Shown here: in pieces, positions 16,592 through 26,066 of the stretch
Layout: every line of letters starts with the position of its first letter
Position numbering within the stretch: position 1 is the first letter of the stretch
NCBI RefSeq assembly: GCF_000582685.1
Contig: NZ_KK073768.1
Coordinates: 3,835,267 to 3,899,266 of the forward strand
Origin: [Scytonema hofmanni] UTEX 2349
Lineage (GTDB): Bacteria; Cyanobacteriota; Cyanobacteriia; Cyanobacteriales; Nostocaceae
Direction: 5' to 3'
Length of the DNA stretch: 64,000 bases
Made by a program: the position numbers and the translations under genes
Notes under the pieces: model-generated
Database searches by the model: none
Told to the model about the DNA's origin: nothing
The model's input: the letters and a program-made list of their open reading frames with translations, nothing else

Positions 16592-19500
16592 ATGAACAAC
16601 GGCAAAGTGAGAATTTACGAACTATCAAAGGAATTGAACTTGGATAACAAAGAGCTATTAGCAATTTGCGACCAGCTCGATATTGCGGTCAAAAGCCATA
16701 GCAGTACAATTTCAGAAACAGAGGCAGAACAAATCCGGACAGCAGCCGAAAAACTCGCTGCTACGAATGTAATGCCAAAAAAAGAACTTACAACCAGTCA
16801 TAAAGCAAATTCACCACAAATTGGTGGACCTTCCCGACCAACCGCACCCCACAAACAACAAATTTTGGAAATTCGTAAACCCAAAATATTGAGAAACACT
16901 AACTCCAACGCCCAAGAGGCGTCAGTTGCTATTAATACTGAATTTGCTTCTTCTGAGGCTAATCCTCCTTCACCTCCACGACCCTTCGCCACACCAGTCT
17001 CATCATCAATGAAGCCGACGGCACCAACTCGACCAGTACCCCGGAATCAGTCGGAGACCGCACAAAAACCTCCTGTGACTGAAGCAGAGCAACCGCTTGA
17101 TCGTACTCCGACACCAGAAAAAACAGCCGCAGAAAAACCGGAGAAAACAGCTGCTCCCAGACCAAAACCGGAAAAACCGCAAAGACCGCAACTAGTAGCG
17201 CCACCCGCAAGACCACTTACGGAAACAGGGACTACAGATGAAGAACCTCTGGTGGAAATGGGAGAGCCGATTGAAGCGCCATCGCTGAGTCAGTCACAAA
17301 AACCGATTCTTAAGCGCGATCGCGATCAGGTAAAACCCAAAGTCGCCAGACCAACAAGCGACAGACCGCCAAGCGACCAGCCAGCATCAGATGCACCCCG
17401 TCCAGCAGGGCGACCTACCCCCGCACCAGTCAGACCAGAGCAAAAAGGTAGTAGACCATCTGCGCCAATACCCGGAGGAGATCCGCAACGACCCAGACCG
17501 GTACGTCCAGGTGAAAAACCAATAGCCTCACCAGTGGCAACCCCACCAAGAGGGCTTGCGGGCGTTTCGGCAAAACAAGACTCTCTGGATGACGATCCCG
17601 TACCACCCGATTTGCTTGACCTCAAACGCCCCACACCACCTCGCCTACTTAAAGGTGGTAAAAAGTGGCAGGAAGAGGAAATTATTGACGAAGTTAAAGA
17701 AAAAGCAGGGAAGGGAGTCACCAAAGGCAAGCGAGTTAAGCCGATTTTGGATGATGAATTTGAAGAAGACTTGCTCGATGATGAAGATCCAGATTCACTT
17801 CTCACCGTTCAGGTCAGCCTTTCCATCGCTCGTCCTCCCAAACCCAAGGCAAGCCGACCTTCGTCACCGACAATAGCCCCAACAACCAGCATTCCAACTG
17901 CTAGAGGTAGTAAAAAACCAGGTAGCCGCGATCGCGATCGCGACCGAGAGCAAAAAGGCGGACGCCAACAAGAGCAAAAGCGCGATCGCCCAGAAAAACT
18001 GGTAGTAACCGGTCCCATGACGGTGCAAGAACTAGCTGAAGCCTTAGCAATTGCCGATACAGAGATTGTGAAAATCCTGTTCATGAAAGGCATGGCGGTA
18101 AGCATCACCCAAAACCTCGATATTCCCACCATTACCCTGATCGGAACCGAGCTAGAAATACCAGTCGAAACCGCCGAACTAGAATCCGAGGCAATTAAAG
18201 TCACGGAAATGATCGAAGCGGGAGACTTGGAAAACCTTGTGCGCCGTCCGCCAGTCGTGACAATTATGGGTCACGTAGACCACGGCAAAACTACCCTGCT
18301 CGACTCGATTCGCAAAACCAAAGTAGCTGCCGGTGAAGCAGGTGGTATTACTCAACACATCGGTGCTTACCACGTCGATGTCGAACATGAAGGCAAAATG
18401 CAGCAAATTGTCTTCCTTGACACCCCCGGTCACGAAGCTTTTACAGCTATGCGGGCACGGGGAGCGCGGGTGACAGACATCGCTGTGTTGGTTGTAGCTG
18501 CTGATGATGGTGTTCGTCCCCAAACCATTGAAGCCATTAGCCACGCCCAAGCAGCGGGAGTGCCAATTGTCGTTGCAATCAACAAAATTGACAAAGAAGG
18601 GGCACAACCAGAGCGGGTGAAACAAGAACTTACCCAGTATGGTCTGACCGCAGAAGATTGGGGCGGTGACACAATCATGGTTCCCGTCAGCGCGATTAAG
18701 GGCGAAAACTTGAATACGCTCTTAGAAATGATTCTAATTGTCGATGAGGTAGGCGAACTCTCTGCCAATCCAAATCGGACTGCTAAAGGAACAGTCATTG
18801 AAGCTCATCTGGATAAAGCAAAAGGCGCAGTTGCGACTTTGTTAATTCAGAATGGTACTCTCCACGTCGGCGATATGCTCGTAGCTGGATCAGCATTTGG
18901 TAAAGTTAGGGCAATGGTTGATGACAGAGGAGCCAGAGTTGAAGCTGCAAGTCCGTCCTTTGCCGTTGAGGTGTTGGGTTTAAGTGATGTACCAGCAGCC
19001 GGCGACGAATTCGAGGTTTTCGGGAACGAAAAACAAGCACGCGCGCTTGCCTCAGACAGGGCAGACAAACAACGTCAATCCCGCCTATTACAAGGACGAG
19101 TTACCCTGACAACCCTCTCCGCTCAAGCGAAAGAAGGCGAGTTAAAGGAACTCAACTTGATTCTCAAGGGAGATGTCCAAGGCTCCATAGAAGCCATTGT
19201 GGGATCGCTCAAACAAATCCCGCAAAACGAAGTGCAAATTCGTATGTTGTTAGCTGCTCCTGGCGAAATTACCGAGACAGATATTGACTTGGCAGCCGCC
19301 AGTAACGCCGTCATCATTGGCTTCAACACTACTTACGCTAGTGGTGCCAGACAAGCCGCCGATGAATCTGGTGTGGATGTAAGAGAATACAACATCATCT
19401 ACAAACTCCTAGAAGACATTCAAGGAGCTTTGGAAGGTCTGTTAGAGCCAGAATTAGTAGAAGAACACCTGGGTATTGCAGAAGTACGTGCCGTTATCGC

Positions 19501-19765
19501 CATCGGTCGTGGTGCGGTTGCTGGTAGCTACGTGCAATCTGGCAAGCTGCTTCGCAACAGCAAAATCCGAGTGCGTCGTAACAACAAAGTCATCTATGAA
19601 GGTGTTCTTGACTCCCTCAAACGGATGAAAGATGATGTTAAGGAGGTTAATGCTGGCTATGAATGCGGTATCGGCATTGATAAATTCAACGACTGGGCTG
19701 TAAGTGACAGCATCGATTCCTACCAAATGGTAACGAAACGCCGCACTTTGACTTCAACTAGATAG
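16592..19765 (+). CDS. infB: Translation initiation factor IF-2
   Basis: IF-2 is the GTPase that brings fMet-tRNA to the 30S subunit and promotes subunit joining. The 1057-residue protein has an IF2_N domain at 1-55, a long Pro/Lys/Arg-rich low-complexity linker (about 60-470, typical of cyanobacteria), a second IF2_N segment (TVQELAEALAI), then the G domain: G1 GHVDHGKTT at 560-568, G3 DTPGHEAF near 610 and G4 NKID near 664. Domains II-IV follow to the end. The linker is rich in HIP1 sites, giving RDRDRDRE runs. Confidence 0.97.
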   Translation: MNNGKVRIYELSKELNLDNKELLAICDQLDIAVKSHSSTISETEAEQIRTAAEKLAATNVMPKKELTTSHKANSPQIGGPSRPTAPHKQQILEIRKPKILRNTNSNAQEASVAINTEFASSEANPPSPPRPFATPVSSSMKPTAPTRPVPRNQSETAQKPPVTEAEQPLDRTPTPEKTAAEKPEKTAAPRPKPEKPQRPQLVAPPARPLTETGTTDEEPLVEMGEPIEAPSLSQSQKPILKRDRDQVKPKVARPTSDRPPSDQPASDAPRPAGRPTPAPVRPEQKGSRPSAPIPGGDPQRPRPVRPGEKPIASPVATPPRGLAGVSAKQDSLDDDPVPPDLLDLKRPTPPRLLKGGKKWQEEEIIDEVKEKAGKGVTKGKRVKPILDDEFEEDLLDDEDPDSLLTVQVSLSIARPPKPKASRPSSPTIAPTTSIPTARGSKKPGSRDRDRDREQKGGRQQEQKRDRPEKLVVTGPMTVQELAEALAIADTEIVKILFMKGMAVSITQNLDIPTITLIGTELEIPVETAELESEAIKVTEMIEAGDLENLVRRPPVVTIMGHVDHGKTTLLDSIRKTKVAAGEAGGITQHIGAYHVDVEHEGKMQQIVFLDTPGHEAFTAMRARGARVTDIAVLVVAADDGVRPQTIEAISHAQAAGVPIVVAINKIDKEGAQPERVKQELTQYGLTAEDWGGDTIMVPVSAIKGENLNTLLEMILIVDEVGELSANPNRTAKGTVIEAHLDKAKGAVATLLIQNGTLHVGDMLVAGSAFGKVRAMVDDRGARVEAASPSFAVEVLGLSDVPAAGDEFEVFGNEKQARALASDRADKQRQSRLLQGRVTLTTLSAQAKEGELKELNLILKGDVQGSIEAIVGSLKQIPQNEVQIRMLLAAPGEITETDIDLAAASNAVIIGFNTTYASGARQAADESGVDVREYNIIYKLLEDIQGALEGLLEPELVEEHLGIAEVRAVIAIGRGAVAGSYVQSGKLLRNSKIRVRRNNKVIYEGVLDSLKRMKDDVKEVNAGYECGIGIDKFNDWAVSDSIDSYQMVTKRRTLTSTR

Positions 19766-19852
19766 TGCTGAGTGCAAAATAGCTATAAATTAGGAGTTAT
19801 GAGATATGAGTTTTTAACTCCTAACTCTCAACTCATAACTTCTGATTATACT

Positions 19853-20464
19853 ATGTCCTCATTTCGCTCTGAACCTATTTTGTGGATTCACGTTGCTGGA
19901 TTGGCAACGCTGCCGATTTTTTTGCCGCTGTGCTTATTGTTTTTGGCAGTAGGCGATCGCTCACTACCAATTTGGTTAGAATTATTAGTAGTTGCGGCAA
20001 TTGGCGTTCTACCACTGTTGTGGATGCAGTTACGCCGTCCTTTTTATATATTTGCTCTTTTGGGAGTAGCCATCAAGCCAGAAACTCTCTCAGAACCCCA
20101 GCGTAAAATTCTCTGTTTAGTTAATACAAAATTAAATCGCTTCATAGCAATTTTCGGAGCTGTATTATCAGTTGCAGTACTGGGACTGCTTTATCAAGCA
20201 ACTCCCCAGGTAGCAAACATTGCTCGGCTTTTACCTCAATGGAGAGGTTTAGCATTGCTGCTTGCTGGATTATCCTTTTTGGCGAGTAATTTATTTTTGC
20301 AAATTCCCCTGAGTGTCGCACGAGTTTTGGTGACGAAGGAAACAGAATTTGCTGCTTTAGAACCGTTATCTTTAGAAAAGATTAAGCAGGATTTTACAAT
20401 TTTAGGGGTGCGGGTTAATCAAATCTTGCCCCAGTTGACTGTCAAAGTTAAAACTGAGGAATGA
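19853..20464 (+). CDS. Low-complexity-tail-type membrane protein
   Basis: 203 residues from the ATG at 19853 (MSSFRSEPILWIHVAGLA). An upstream in-frame ATG at 19772 would add 27 residues translated from an ATGAGTTTT/AACTC repeat and is not credible. Four hydrophobic segments: about 14-35, 43-60, 99-120 and 138-160, then a soluble tail. It belongs, as I recall, to a family annotated as low-complexity tail membrane protein that follows infB in Nostocales; the function is unknown. Probably last of the operon or nearly so. Confidence 0.8.
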   Translation: MSSFRSEPILWIHVAGLATLPIFLPLCLLFLAVGDRSLPIWLELLVVAAIGVLPLLWMQLRRPFYIFALLGVAIKPETLSEPQRKILCLVNTKLNRFIAIFGAVLSVAVLGLLYQATPQVANIARLLPQWRGLALLLAGLSFLASNLFLQIPLSVARVLVTKETEFAALEPLSLEKIKQDFTILGVRVNQILPQLTVKVKTEE

Positions 20465-20470
20465 GTAATT

Positions 20471-20650
20471 ATGGCTCGAATTCAAACTTCTACCGTTACG
20501 GAAATTTGGGATAGTCTCATCTCGGCGATCGCCGCAAGTTCTGGCTTCCAAAGCTGGCAACTAGAACATGATACTCAATTACAAAAGCTTCGCCTTGATC
20601 AGCAAGTAAAGCGCTATTTGCGGGAAACTTTAGAAACCTTAGCCTACTAA
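20471..20650 (+). CDS. Small conserved-looking ORF (59 aa)
   Basis: ATG at 20471, six bases after the previous stop, giving 59 residues (MARIQTSTVTEIWDSLISAI ... YLRETLETLAY). Composition is balanced and the predicted structure is helical; there are no repeats. The tight spacing suggests translational coupling with the membrane protein before it. I do not recognise the family. A real small gene is likely but unproven. Confidence 0.6.
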   Translation: MARIQTSTVTEIWDSLISAIAASSGFQSWQLEHDTQLQKLRLDQQVKRYLRETLETLAY

Positions 20651-20770
20651 ATAGCTAAGTATAAATGACGAGAAAAAATAATCCCTATAGCTGATTGTCA
20701 ATATTACAAAGGCAATTGGCTATTTGTCATGAGTATAAATGTTAAGCTAGTTTTTTGACGTAAATAATAC

Positions 20771-21307
20771 TTAAAAACCGAGTATATCTTGTAAATTTCC
20801 TTGCAACCGACGAAGTTGATGGTAGGCAGCTTCTAGACGGTCTCCTTCAACTTCCACTTCCTTTGTGGGATAATTTTGAATAACTTCTATCAGTGTAATT
20901 TGCCTATCTTTACTGGCAGAAACTACCAAAGCACCACGCAAAGCTTGTTTGTCTGCCTGACGCGATCGCGTGTGAATAACTTGAGTAAGTTGATCTAAAA
21001 TCACATTACCAATTCGGCTATTGAGCACTTTATCTAAAATCACCGGATTTACCTTTACAGGTTGCGTCAAGTACTGACGAATTGCTTGAGGGTTTTGTCT
21101 AGCCAAAGCTAAATTCACTCTTAAGGTAGTTGAGAGTTTACCAGTTTGGGCAAAGGTAGACAACTCCTGTACCGAGACTGATTCTCGGAAGATGCGATAC
21201 TTCAACACCACCGTTTCCGCAGCCAAAGCAGGAACACCTGAAAGTATAAAATAAATAATTATTACTAAAACTAACCCATTACACACAGACAAAAATTGGC
21301 AACGCAT
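20771..21307 (-). CDS. Secreted DUF1400-domain protein
   Basis: 178 residues. A signal peptide (about 1-29, LVLVIIIYFILSGVPALAAE) is followed by a DUF1400-type domain (VVLKYRIFRESVSVQEL, FAQTGKLSTTLR, NPQAIRQYL, VILDKVLNSRIGNVILDQL). In many cyanobacteria this domain is the N-terminal part of an alpha/beta hydrolase; here it stands alone and no hydrolase domain follows. It may be periplasmic. Function unknown. Confidence 0.82.
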   Translation of the reverse strand: MRCQFLSVCNGLVLVIIIYFILSGVPALAAETVVLKYRIFRESVSVQELSTFAQTGKLSTTLRVNLALARQNPQAIRQYLTQPVKVNPVILDKVLNSRIGNVILDQLTQVIHTRSRQADKQALRGALVVSASKDRQITLIEVIQNYPTKEVEVEGDRLEAAYHQLRRLQGNLQDILGF

Positions 21308-21665
21308 TTTCCCTTATTTCCCCAAGCTTGGCTGTACTTTTAACGATACAGCAGACTGCGTTGTGATTAAATAGGCGTAGAGACGTTCCATCGGAACGTC
21401 TCTACAGAAGTATTGTCAACTGCAATAGCTTTTAATTACAGCCCAAAAACACTACTATAAGAGGCTTTTTGGTCAAACTTCAATTCAGCTTGACAGTTTT
21501 AAAACTGTAACATTGAACAACATTAGCGTTGATTTTTATTCAAGAATTTGGCTGATAAGGTGCTCTTATTCCGGTATAGTTTTGCATAGGTTTTACAGCG
21601 ACATGGCTGCTATCGATACTTCTTTCAACTTACCTTAATTCACTCAAATCACAGATATAAAAAAG
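21308..21665. other. Divergent intergenic region
   Basis: 358 bp between the DUF1400 gene and the SLH gene, which point away from each other. It contains one GTAGAGACG hairpin (21377-21405) and otherwise AT-rich sequence that should hold both promoters. No gene seen. Confidence 0.6.
21377..21405. repeat. GTAGAGACG hairpin, copy b
   Basis: GTAGAGACGTTCC, three-base loop ATC, then the exact complement. Same outer arms as copy a, different inner arms that still pair. Confidence 0.9.
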
Positions 21666-23378
21666 ATGAAACGTCAGGGTTTTCACAAGCCTCAATCGAA
21701 AACTTTTCGCCTTATTTCTAGCAGTCACCCTAGATATACTCTACCCTTGCGAGCAGGACTAAGCGCCTTGATACTGGTTTCTGCCGGATCAATGCGATCG
21801 CCTGGTCAAGTAAATACTGGTGCTACCCTCTTTGAAGGTATAACTCCAACTCTAACCGCGCAAGTTCCAGCAACAGCAACAGCAATTTACGTTAATCCAG
21901 CGACTGGTGCAGACAGCGCTACTAGCAATTCTGAAGCAACACCCTATAAAACTATCACCTTCGCCCTCAGCAAGGCTCAACCAGGTACAGTTATTCAACT
22001 TGCTGGTGGTAGTTATAACAGTGAAAGTGGCGAAAAATTCCCATTGTTTGTTAAACAAGGTATCACACTGCGCGGTGATGATGCTAGCAAAGGTCAGGCG
22101 ATATTAATTACAGGTGGTGATTTCTTCGTTAGCCCCACCTTTGCGCGTCAGAACATTACAATTCGCGCTGACAAAGATTCTACTATTACTGGCGTTACTG
22201 TCACCAACCCTAATCAACGCGGTAGTGCCGTGTGGGTTGAATCAACTAATCCCAGAATTGCAAACAGTACATTTATTAACAGTATAAGAGAAGGTATTTT
22301 CGTTACGGGTACAGGTAATCCTAAAATTGAAAATAACGTCTTTAGTGAGAACAAAGGCAACGGTGTTTCCGTAGCTAAATCTGCCACAGGTGAAATTCGC
22401 AATAACTTGTTTCAATCAACTGGTTTTGGAATTGCAGTTAGCGATTTGGCAGCTCCTTTAATTAGTGATAATCAAATTATCCAAAACTTTGGCGGCATTG
22501 TTGTCACTGGTAGCGCCAAACCGATCCTGCGTAACAATGTAATTCAGGATAACCGAGATCACGGATTAATTGCGCTTCAGAAATCTTTACCAGACTTGGG
22601 AACTCAGGAAAATCCTGGTAAAAATCTGATTCGCAATAACGGTAAAAAAGACCCGAAAAAGCTTTTTGACGTATTAAATGCAACCACTGTGAATACAATA
22701 GTTGCTGTTGGTAATGATATTGACCCTACCCGAATTTCTGGCAAGGTAGATTTTGTTGCTGCCAGCGTTGAACCACCCACAGGTAACGGTCAAACCGCTT
22801 TTAAGGATGTACCTGGGGGTTATTGGGCAAAAGGATACATTGAAGCTTTAGCCTCTGCGAATATTATTGCGGGTTTCCCCGATGGTACCTTTAAACCTAA
22901 TGAACCTGTAACACGCGCTCAATTTGCTACTATCGTCAATAAAGCTTTATTGCCAGCAAGCAAACGCCCAGGTATTGATTTTAAGGATCTGCAAAGCAAT
23001 TTCTGGGCTTACGCAGCAATTCAATCTGCTTACCAGGGTCAATATGTCTCTGGCTATCCCGACGGTACGTTTAAACCACAGCAGCAAATTCCTAGAGTGC
23101 AGGTGTTAGTATCTTTAGCCAACGGTTTGGGTTTAAATGCCCAGACTCAAAATGCTCTGGGTTTCTATACTGATGCGGCACAGATTCCCAAATATGCTAC
23201 AGATTCGGTTGCTGCTGCAACTTCCAGGCAATTGGTAATTAATTATCCTACCGTTAAGCAACTAAATCCAAATCGTGAGGCAACTAGGGCAGAAGTTGCT
23301 GCTTTTGTTTACCAAGCGCTAGTTAGTGCAGGACGCGCTCAAGCAATTCCCTCACCTTATTTGGTACAAACTCCCTAA
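21666..23378 (+). CDS. Beta-helix (DUF1565) protein with three SLH domains
   Basis: 570 residues, exported. A hydrophobic segment lies near 28-45. Residues about 72-330 form a DUF1565/right-handed parallel beta-helix domain (YVNPATGADSAT, PYKTITFALSKA, then repeated NxFxxN-type rungs such as IENNVFSENKGNGVSV). The C-terminus carries three S-layer homology domains: FKDVPGGYWAKGYIEAL near 378, FKDLQSNFWAYAAIQSA near 440, and a divergent third near 500. SLH domains tether proteins to the cell wall, so a surface location is expected. The helix may bind or cleave polysaccharide; no catalytic residues could be assigned. Confidence 0.9.
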   Translation: MKRQGFHKPQSKTFRLISSSHPRYTLPLRAGLSALILVSAGSMRSPGQVNTGATLFEGITPTLTAQVPATATAIYVNPATGADSATSNSEATPYKTITFALSKAQPGTVIQLAGGSYNSESGEKFPLFVKQGITLRGDDASKGQAILITGGDFFVSPTFARQNITIRADKDSTITGVTVTNPNQRGSAVWVESTNPRIANSTFINSIREGIFVTGTGNPKIENNVFSENKGNGVSVAKSATGEIRNNLFQSTGFGIAVSDLAAPLISDNQIIQNFGGIVVTGSAKPILRNNVIQDNRDHGLIALQKSLPDLGTQENPGKNLIRNNGKKDPKKLFDVLNATTVNTIVAVGNDIDPTRISGKVDFVAASVEPPTGNGQTAFKDVPGGYWAKGYIEALASANIIAGFPDGTFKPNEPVTRAQFATIVNKALLPASKRPGIDFKDLQSNFWAYAAIQSAYQGQYVSGYPDGTFKPQQQIPRVQVLVSLANGLGLNAQTQNALGFYTDAAQIPKYATDSVAAATSRQLVINYPTVKQLNPNREATRAEVAAFVYQALVSAGRAQAIPSPYLVQTP

Positions 23379-23903
23379 TTAGGGAAGGGGACAAGGGGGA
23401 CAAGGGGGACAAGGAGACAAGGAGAATAAATCCCTTCTGCCCTCTGCCCTCTGCCTTTCCTGATAATTCTTCTTTCCCCCATCCCCCCCTCTCCCCATCT
23501 CCCTTCCTCTTCAAGCGCGCAATCAAAAGTTGAATTGCAAAATTCATACCGATTTGCATAATCAAAGCGCCAAGAGTTAACAATTGTTAACTCTTGGCGC
23601 TTCAAATATTCTGAGTTTTTTAACTTTGGGGTCTTTAAAATTTGGTTGACCCCATTTAAATTTGTGGACTTATGTTCAGGATCTTTATATTCGCTGACCC
23701 TGTTTGAACTATTTTTAGTTTCTGTTGAAAATCTCAAGTTTTCAGATTTCCTAATAATTTCTTAATTTTTCCTGTATATATGTTTCGGATTATATAATTA
23801 TGTTAAGTTTATTAACTAAATTAGACACCTCTCACCAGATATAAAAGGTAAACCAAGCAAAAAAAGACAATTTCTACCGTAAGAAGCTTATACTTCTACT
23901 CGT
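23379..23903. other. Convergent spacer with tandem repeats and a large palindrome
   Basis: Holds GGGGGACAA heptamer-like repeats (23386-23424), CCCTCTGCC repeats near 23441-23460, and a 38-bp palindrome. A 120-codon minus-strand frame across it consists mainly of repeats and is not accepted as a gene. Confidence 0.65.
23565..23602. terminator. 38-bp perfect palindrome, probable bidirectional terminator
   Basis: AAGCGCCAAGAGTTAACAA followed directly by its exact complement, between two converging genes (SLH protein and DUF3493 protein). T-rich sequence lies a little downstream on the plus side. A terminator role is inferred; a protein-binding palindrome is the alternative. Confidence 0.6.
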
Positions 23904-24173
23904 TTATGAGCGCTTTTGCCGACGCTGTTCCCATCGCCAAAGAAATACCATTAAGGCAACAACCCCTACCTGAAGTGCTAAGTTAGGCAAAGTGCTATCA
24001 ACATCGCGTCCTGCAAGCAGTTGGGAAAAAAAGACAAGTGCGCCGATGAAACCAGAAGCACCACAACCAATATATATAAATTGCCGCAAGCCGCGATAGG
24101 GGGCTGCCATTTCTGCCTTGAGACGGGCGTATTGTTCTGGGTTAAGGCGATTTTTGGGATTTTGTTGTACCAT
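23904..24173 (-). CDS. DUF3493 membrane protein
   Basis: 89 residues. RLNPEQYARLKAEMAAPYRG followed by LRQFIYIGCGASGFIGALV is the DUF3493 pattern, a family shared by cyanobacteria and plastids (the plant LPA3-type protein of photosystem II assembly contains it). Two membrane segments at about 33-54 and 63-80, ending in a basic tail (RWEQRRQKRS). A role near the thylakoid is inferred from the family. Confidence 0.85.
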   Translation of the reverse strand: MVQQNPKNRLNPEQYARLKAEMAAPYRGLRQFIYIGCGASGFIGALVFFSQLLAGRDVDSTLPNLALQVGVVALMVFLWRWEQRRQKRS

Positions 24174-24207
24174 GACCTTATTAATGGTATAATTAGAAAT
24201 GCCTTTT

Positions 24208-24279
24208 GCCGATGTGGCTCAGTGGTAGAGCACTCGATTCGTAATCGAGCGGTCACGGGTTCAAATCCCGTCATCGGCT
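24208..24279 (+). tRNA. tRNA-Thr (anticodon CGT)
   Basis: 72 nt. Acceptor GCCGATG pairs with CATCGGC; D arm GCTCAGTGGTAGAGC; anticodon stem CTCGA/TCGAG with loop TTCGTAA, anticodon CGT (reads ACG); T arm ACGGGTTCAAATCCCGT; discriminator T. CCA is not encoded. The cloverleaf is complete. Confidence 0.97.
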
Positions 24280-24374
24280 TTAATGAAAAATCCGCCCTCA
24301 GATTATAAGTCTGGGGCTATACGAACAAAGCCCGCCTTGTCTAGGACACGCATTCGCGATCGCGGGCTATCAGA

Positions 24375-24794
24375 TTATAAGCGATCGCCTTGACGTAAAG
24401 CTGCGATAATTTGAATATTTGCCTGAGGAAAAGCAAAGCGATCGAGTTCATCCAAATTCACCCACCGAATTTCATCGGACTCCAGCGGTTGAGGAACACC
24501 CGTAAGATGGCGGCAATGATGTACAGTCAGGGTAACACGCAAGTGGGTATAGGTATGATCGATAGTGATCAGATGTTTTCCTACTTCAATAAGTATTCCC
24601 AATTCTTCGTTAATTTCCCGTTTGATACATTCTTCCACGGTTTCGCCTTTCTCGATTTTACCTCCAGGAAATTCCCACAAACCGCCCATTGCGCCTTGCG
24701 AACGACGGCGATCAATTAATATTTGCCCTTGACCATTCCATATTACGGCGACACCGATGATTTTGTGGGGCGGTGGAGAAATAATTTCAATCAT
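24375..24794 (-). CDS. mutT: MutT-type Nudix hydrolase (8-oxo-dGTP diphosphatase)
   Basis: 139 residues. A complete Nudix box lies at about 44-66 (GGKIEKGETVEECIKRE followed by INEELG). The VAVIWNGQGQILIDRRRSQG and GGLWEFPGGK context is that of MutT, which clears 8-oxo-dGTP from the nucleotide pool. Other small Nudix substrates cannot be excluded. Monocistronic, downstream of nothing. Confidence 0.88.
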   Translation of the reverse strand: MIEIISPPPHKIIGVAVIWNGQGQILIDRRRSQGAMGGLWEFPGGKIEKGETVEECIKREINEELGILIEVGKHLITIDHTYTHLRVTLTVHHCRHLTGVPQPLESDEIRWVNLDELDRFAFPQANIQIIAALRQGDRL

Positions 24795-24833
24795 GGTTTT
24801 TAGTTAGTAGATAGTGGTTAGTGGTTAGTGGTT

Positions 24834-24948
24834 ATACCAATTATTTGTGAAGTTGCATATAATTTGACCCCACCTCTTAATCCCCTCCCCGCTTGCGGGG
24901 AGGGTTAGGGTGGGGTTCTTTCTATGCGTCTTCATATTAAATTGGTAT
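24834..24948. repeat. Palindromic miniature element, copy 2
   Basis: 115 bp with perfect 9-bp ends ATACCAATT/AATTGGTAT, followed inwards by GTGAAG/CTTCAT. The core is the ACCCCACCT...CCCTCCCCGC-TT-GCGGGGAGG...GGTGGGGT palindrome shared with the copies at 8685, 33991 and 37384, but the ends differ from those of 8685 and 37384. Confidence 0.8.
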
Positions 24949-25315
24949 TAGTGGTTAGTGGTTAGTAGATAGCGGGACTTAGACATTTTTTGTGGTCAAA
25001 AAAAGCCTCAAAGCTATACACATAAAATTGGTATAAGCATTAACAAAAACTCGGCAGATTAACTTGATTTCTACCGAGTTTATATTTTCGCTACGAATTT
25101 TAAGTCCGTTTGAATTTATCTAAGCGACTGTATCAAAATTTAATAATTTTCAATTTGGTATTTTGGACAAACATTGACCGATGAGCTTTGCTCAACATCT
25201 CCCGTTTGCCAATTCATAGCTCCTATTTTATCCCACGCTTCATTGAGTAAGACGTGGGACTAATGATTGATTTGAGTTAACAACATCGAATTTCTCAGAC
25301 GAAAACTTCAAATGC
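24949..25315. other. Intergenic region with terminator-like hairpin
   Basis: No gene. Contains repeat-like GTTAGTGGTTAGTAGATAG sequence and a stem AAACTCGG/CCGAGTTT at 25047-25081. On the minus strand this stem is followed by a T run, so it could terminate the DUF760 gene. Confidence 0.5.
25047..25081 (-). terminator. Putative terminator of the DUF760 gene
   Basis: Eight-base-pair stem (AAACTCGG/CCGAGTTT) with a 19-nt loop and a 3' T run on the minus strand, about 235 nt past the stop codon. Confidence 0.45.
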
Positions 25316-25660
25316 TTAGTAGTTTTCCGTGTTATTAATTTCATCTCCCTGCAATGCAGTTTCAAAGTTCATTCTTTGTTCAGCATTACGCAAGAAATAA
25401 CCACTAATCATTGCAGAGGCAAGAAGCCTACCCAAACTTTCCCGGCTGGTTGTAATAGTTACAGCAAAGTGTTCCGCAGGCAGGTTGCCCAATAGTCCGA
25501 CAATATTGCGCTCCATTACTTGAAAGACTTCTGGAGAATTGGGTTTAGATAACTGGTTAATTGTCTCTGGACTCAAGGCTTTAACGTACTGCCACAGCAC
25601 TTCGGAAGTTTCTGGCTCACTGTTAAAAAATTCTGAGACTTGATTGGATGGGTTACTCAC
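25316..25660 (-). CDS. DUF760 protein
   Basis: 114 residues, soluble, no signal peptide. The motifs LWQYVKALSPETINQL, EVFQVMERNIVGLLGNLP and SRESLGRLLASAMISGYFLRN are diagnostic of DUF760, found in cyanobacteria and plastids. Plant relatives have been connected with chloroplast protein regulation, but the cyanobacterial function is not established. The start ATG at 25660 is followed by a Shine-Dalgarno-compatible AAGGAGG upstream (25666-25672). Confidence 0.88.
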   Translation of the reverse strand: MSNPSNQVSEFFNSEPETSEVLWQYVKALSPETINQLSKPNSPEVFQVMERNIVGLLGNLPAEHFAVTITTSRESLGRLLASAMISGYFLRNAEQRMNFETALQGDEINNTENY

Positions 25661-25842
25661 GTTTTGCCTCCTTTACTACCACACCTACGTGCGGTGTTTG
25701 TAAATTGAATAGTAAAAGCTTGTATTATATTTGACTAAGGAACCTCTTGTCTGTTCCTGTCAACTAATGTAACAAGTTACTTCTCATTTGGGAGTCGGTG
25801 TAACCGAACCAAAAGCAGCGTAGTTTCTCACCTCGTTGAATA

Positions 25843-26066
25843 GTTGGTAGGGGATGGTTGATAGTTGATGGTGGATAGTTCGTAGTGGATGGTGGATAGT
25901 TCGTAGTGGATGGTTGTAACGAGTACTTTTTCACAACCAACTACTAACAACCTGGATAGTTGATAGTGGATGGTGGATAGTGGATAGTTGGTAGTGGATG
26001 GTTGTAACGAGTACTTTTTCACAACCAACAACTATCAACCAACTACTAACAACCAACTACTAACAA
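25843..26066. repeat. GGATAGT/GGATGGT heptamer arrays with inverted copies
   Basis: Imperfect 7-8 bp units (GGATGGT, GGATAGT, TCGTAGT, GGTAGT) with an internal 60-bp duplication: both copies contain GGTTGTAACGAGTACTTTTT followed by CACAACCAAC. The last part is the complement (CAACTACTAA) of the first. It lies directly downstream of the sigma factor stop. Confidence 0.85.

Noticed and set aside
23375..23737. 120-codon minus-strand ORF
   Set aside because: Built over tandem repeats and the 38-bp palindrome; no family similarity seen.
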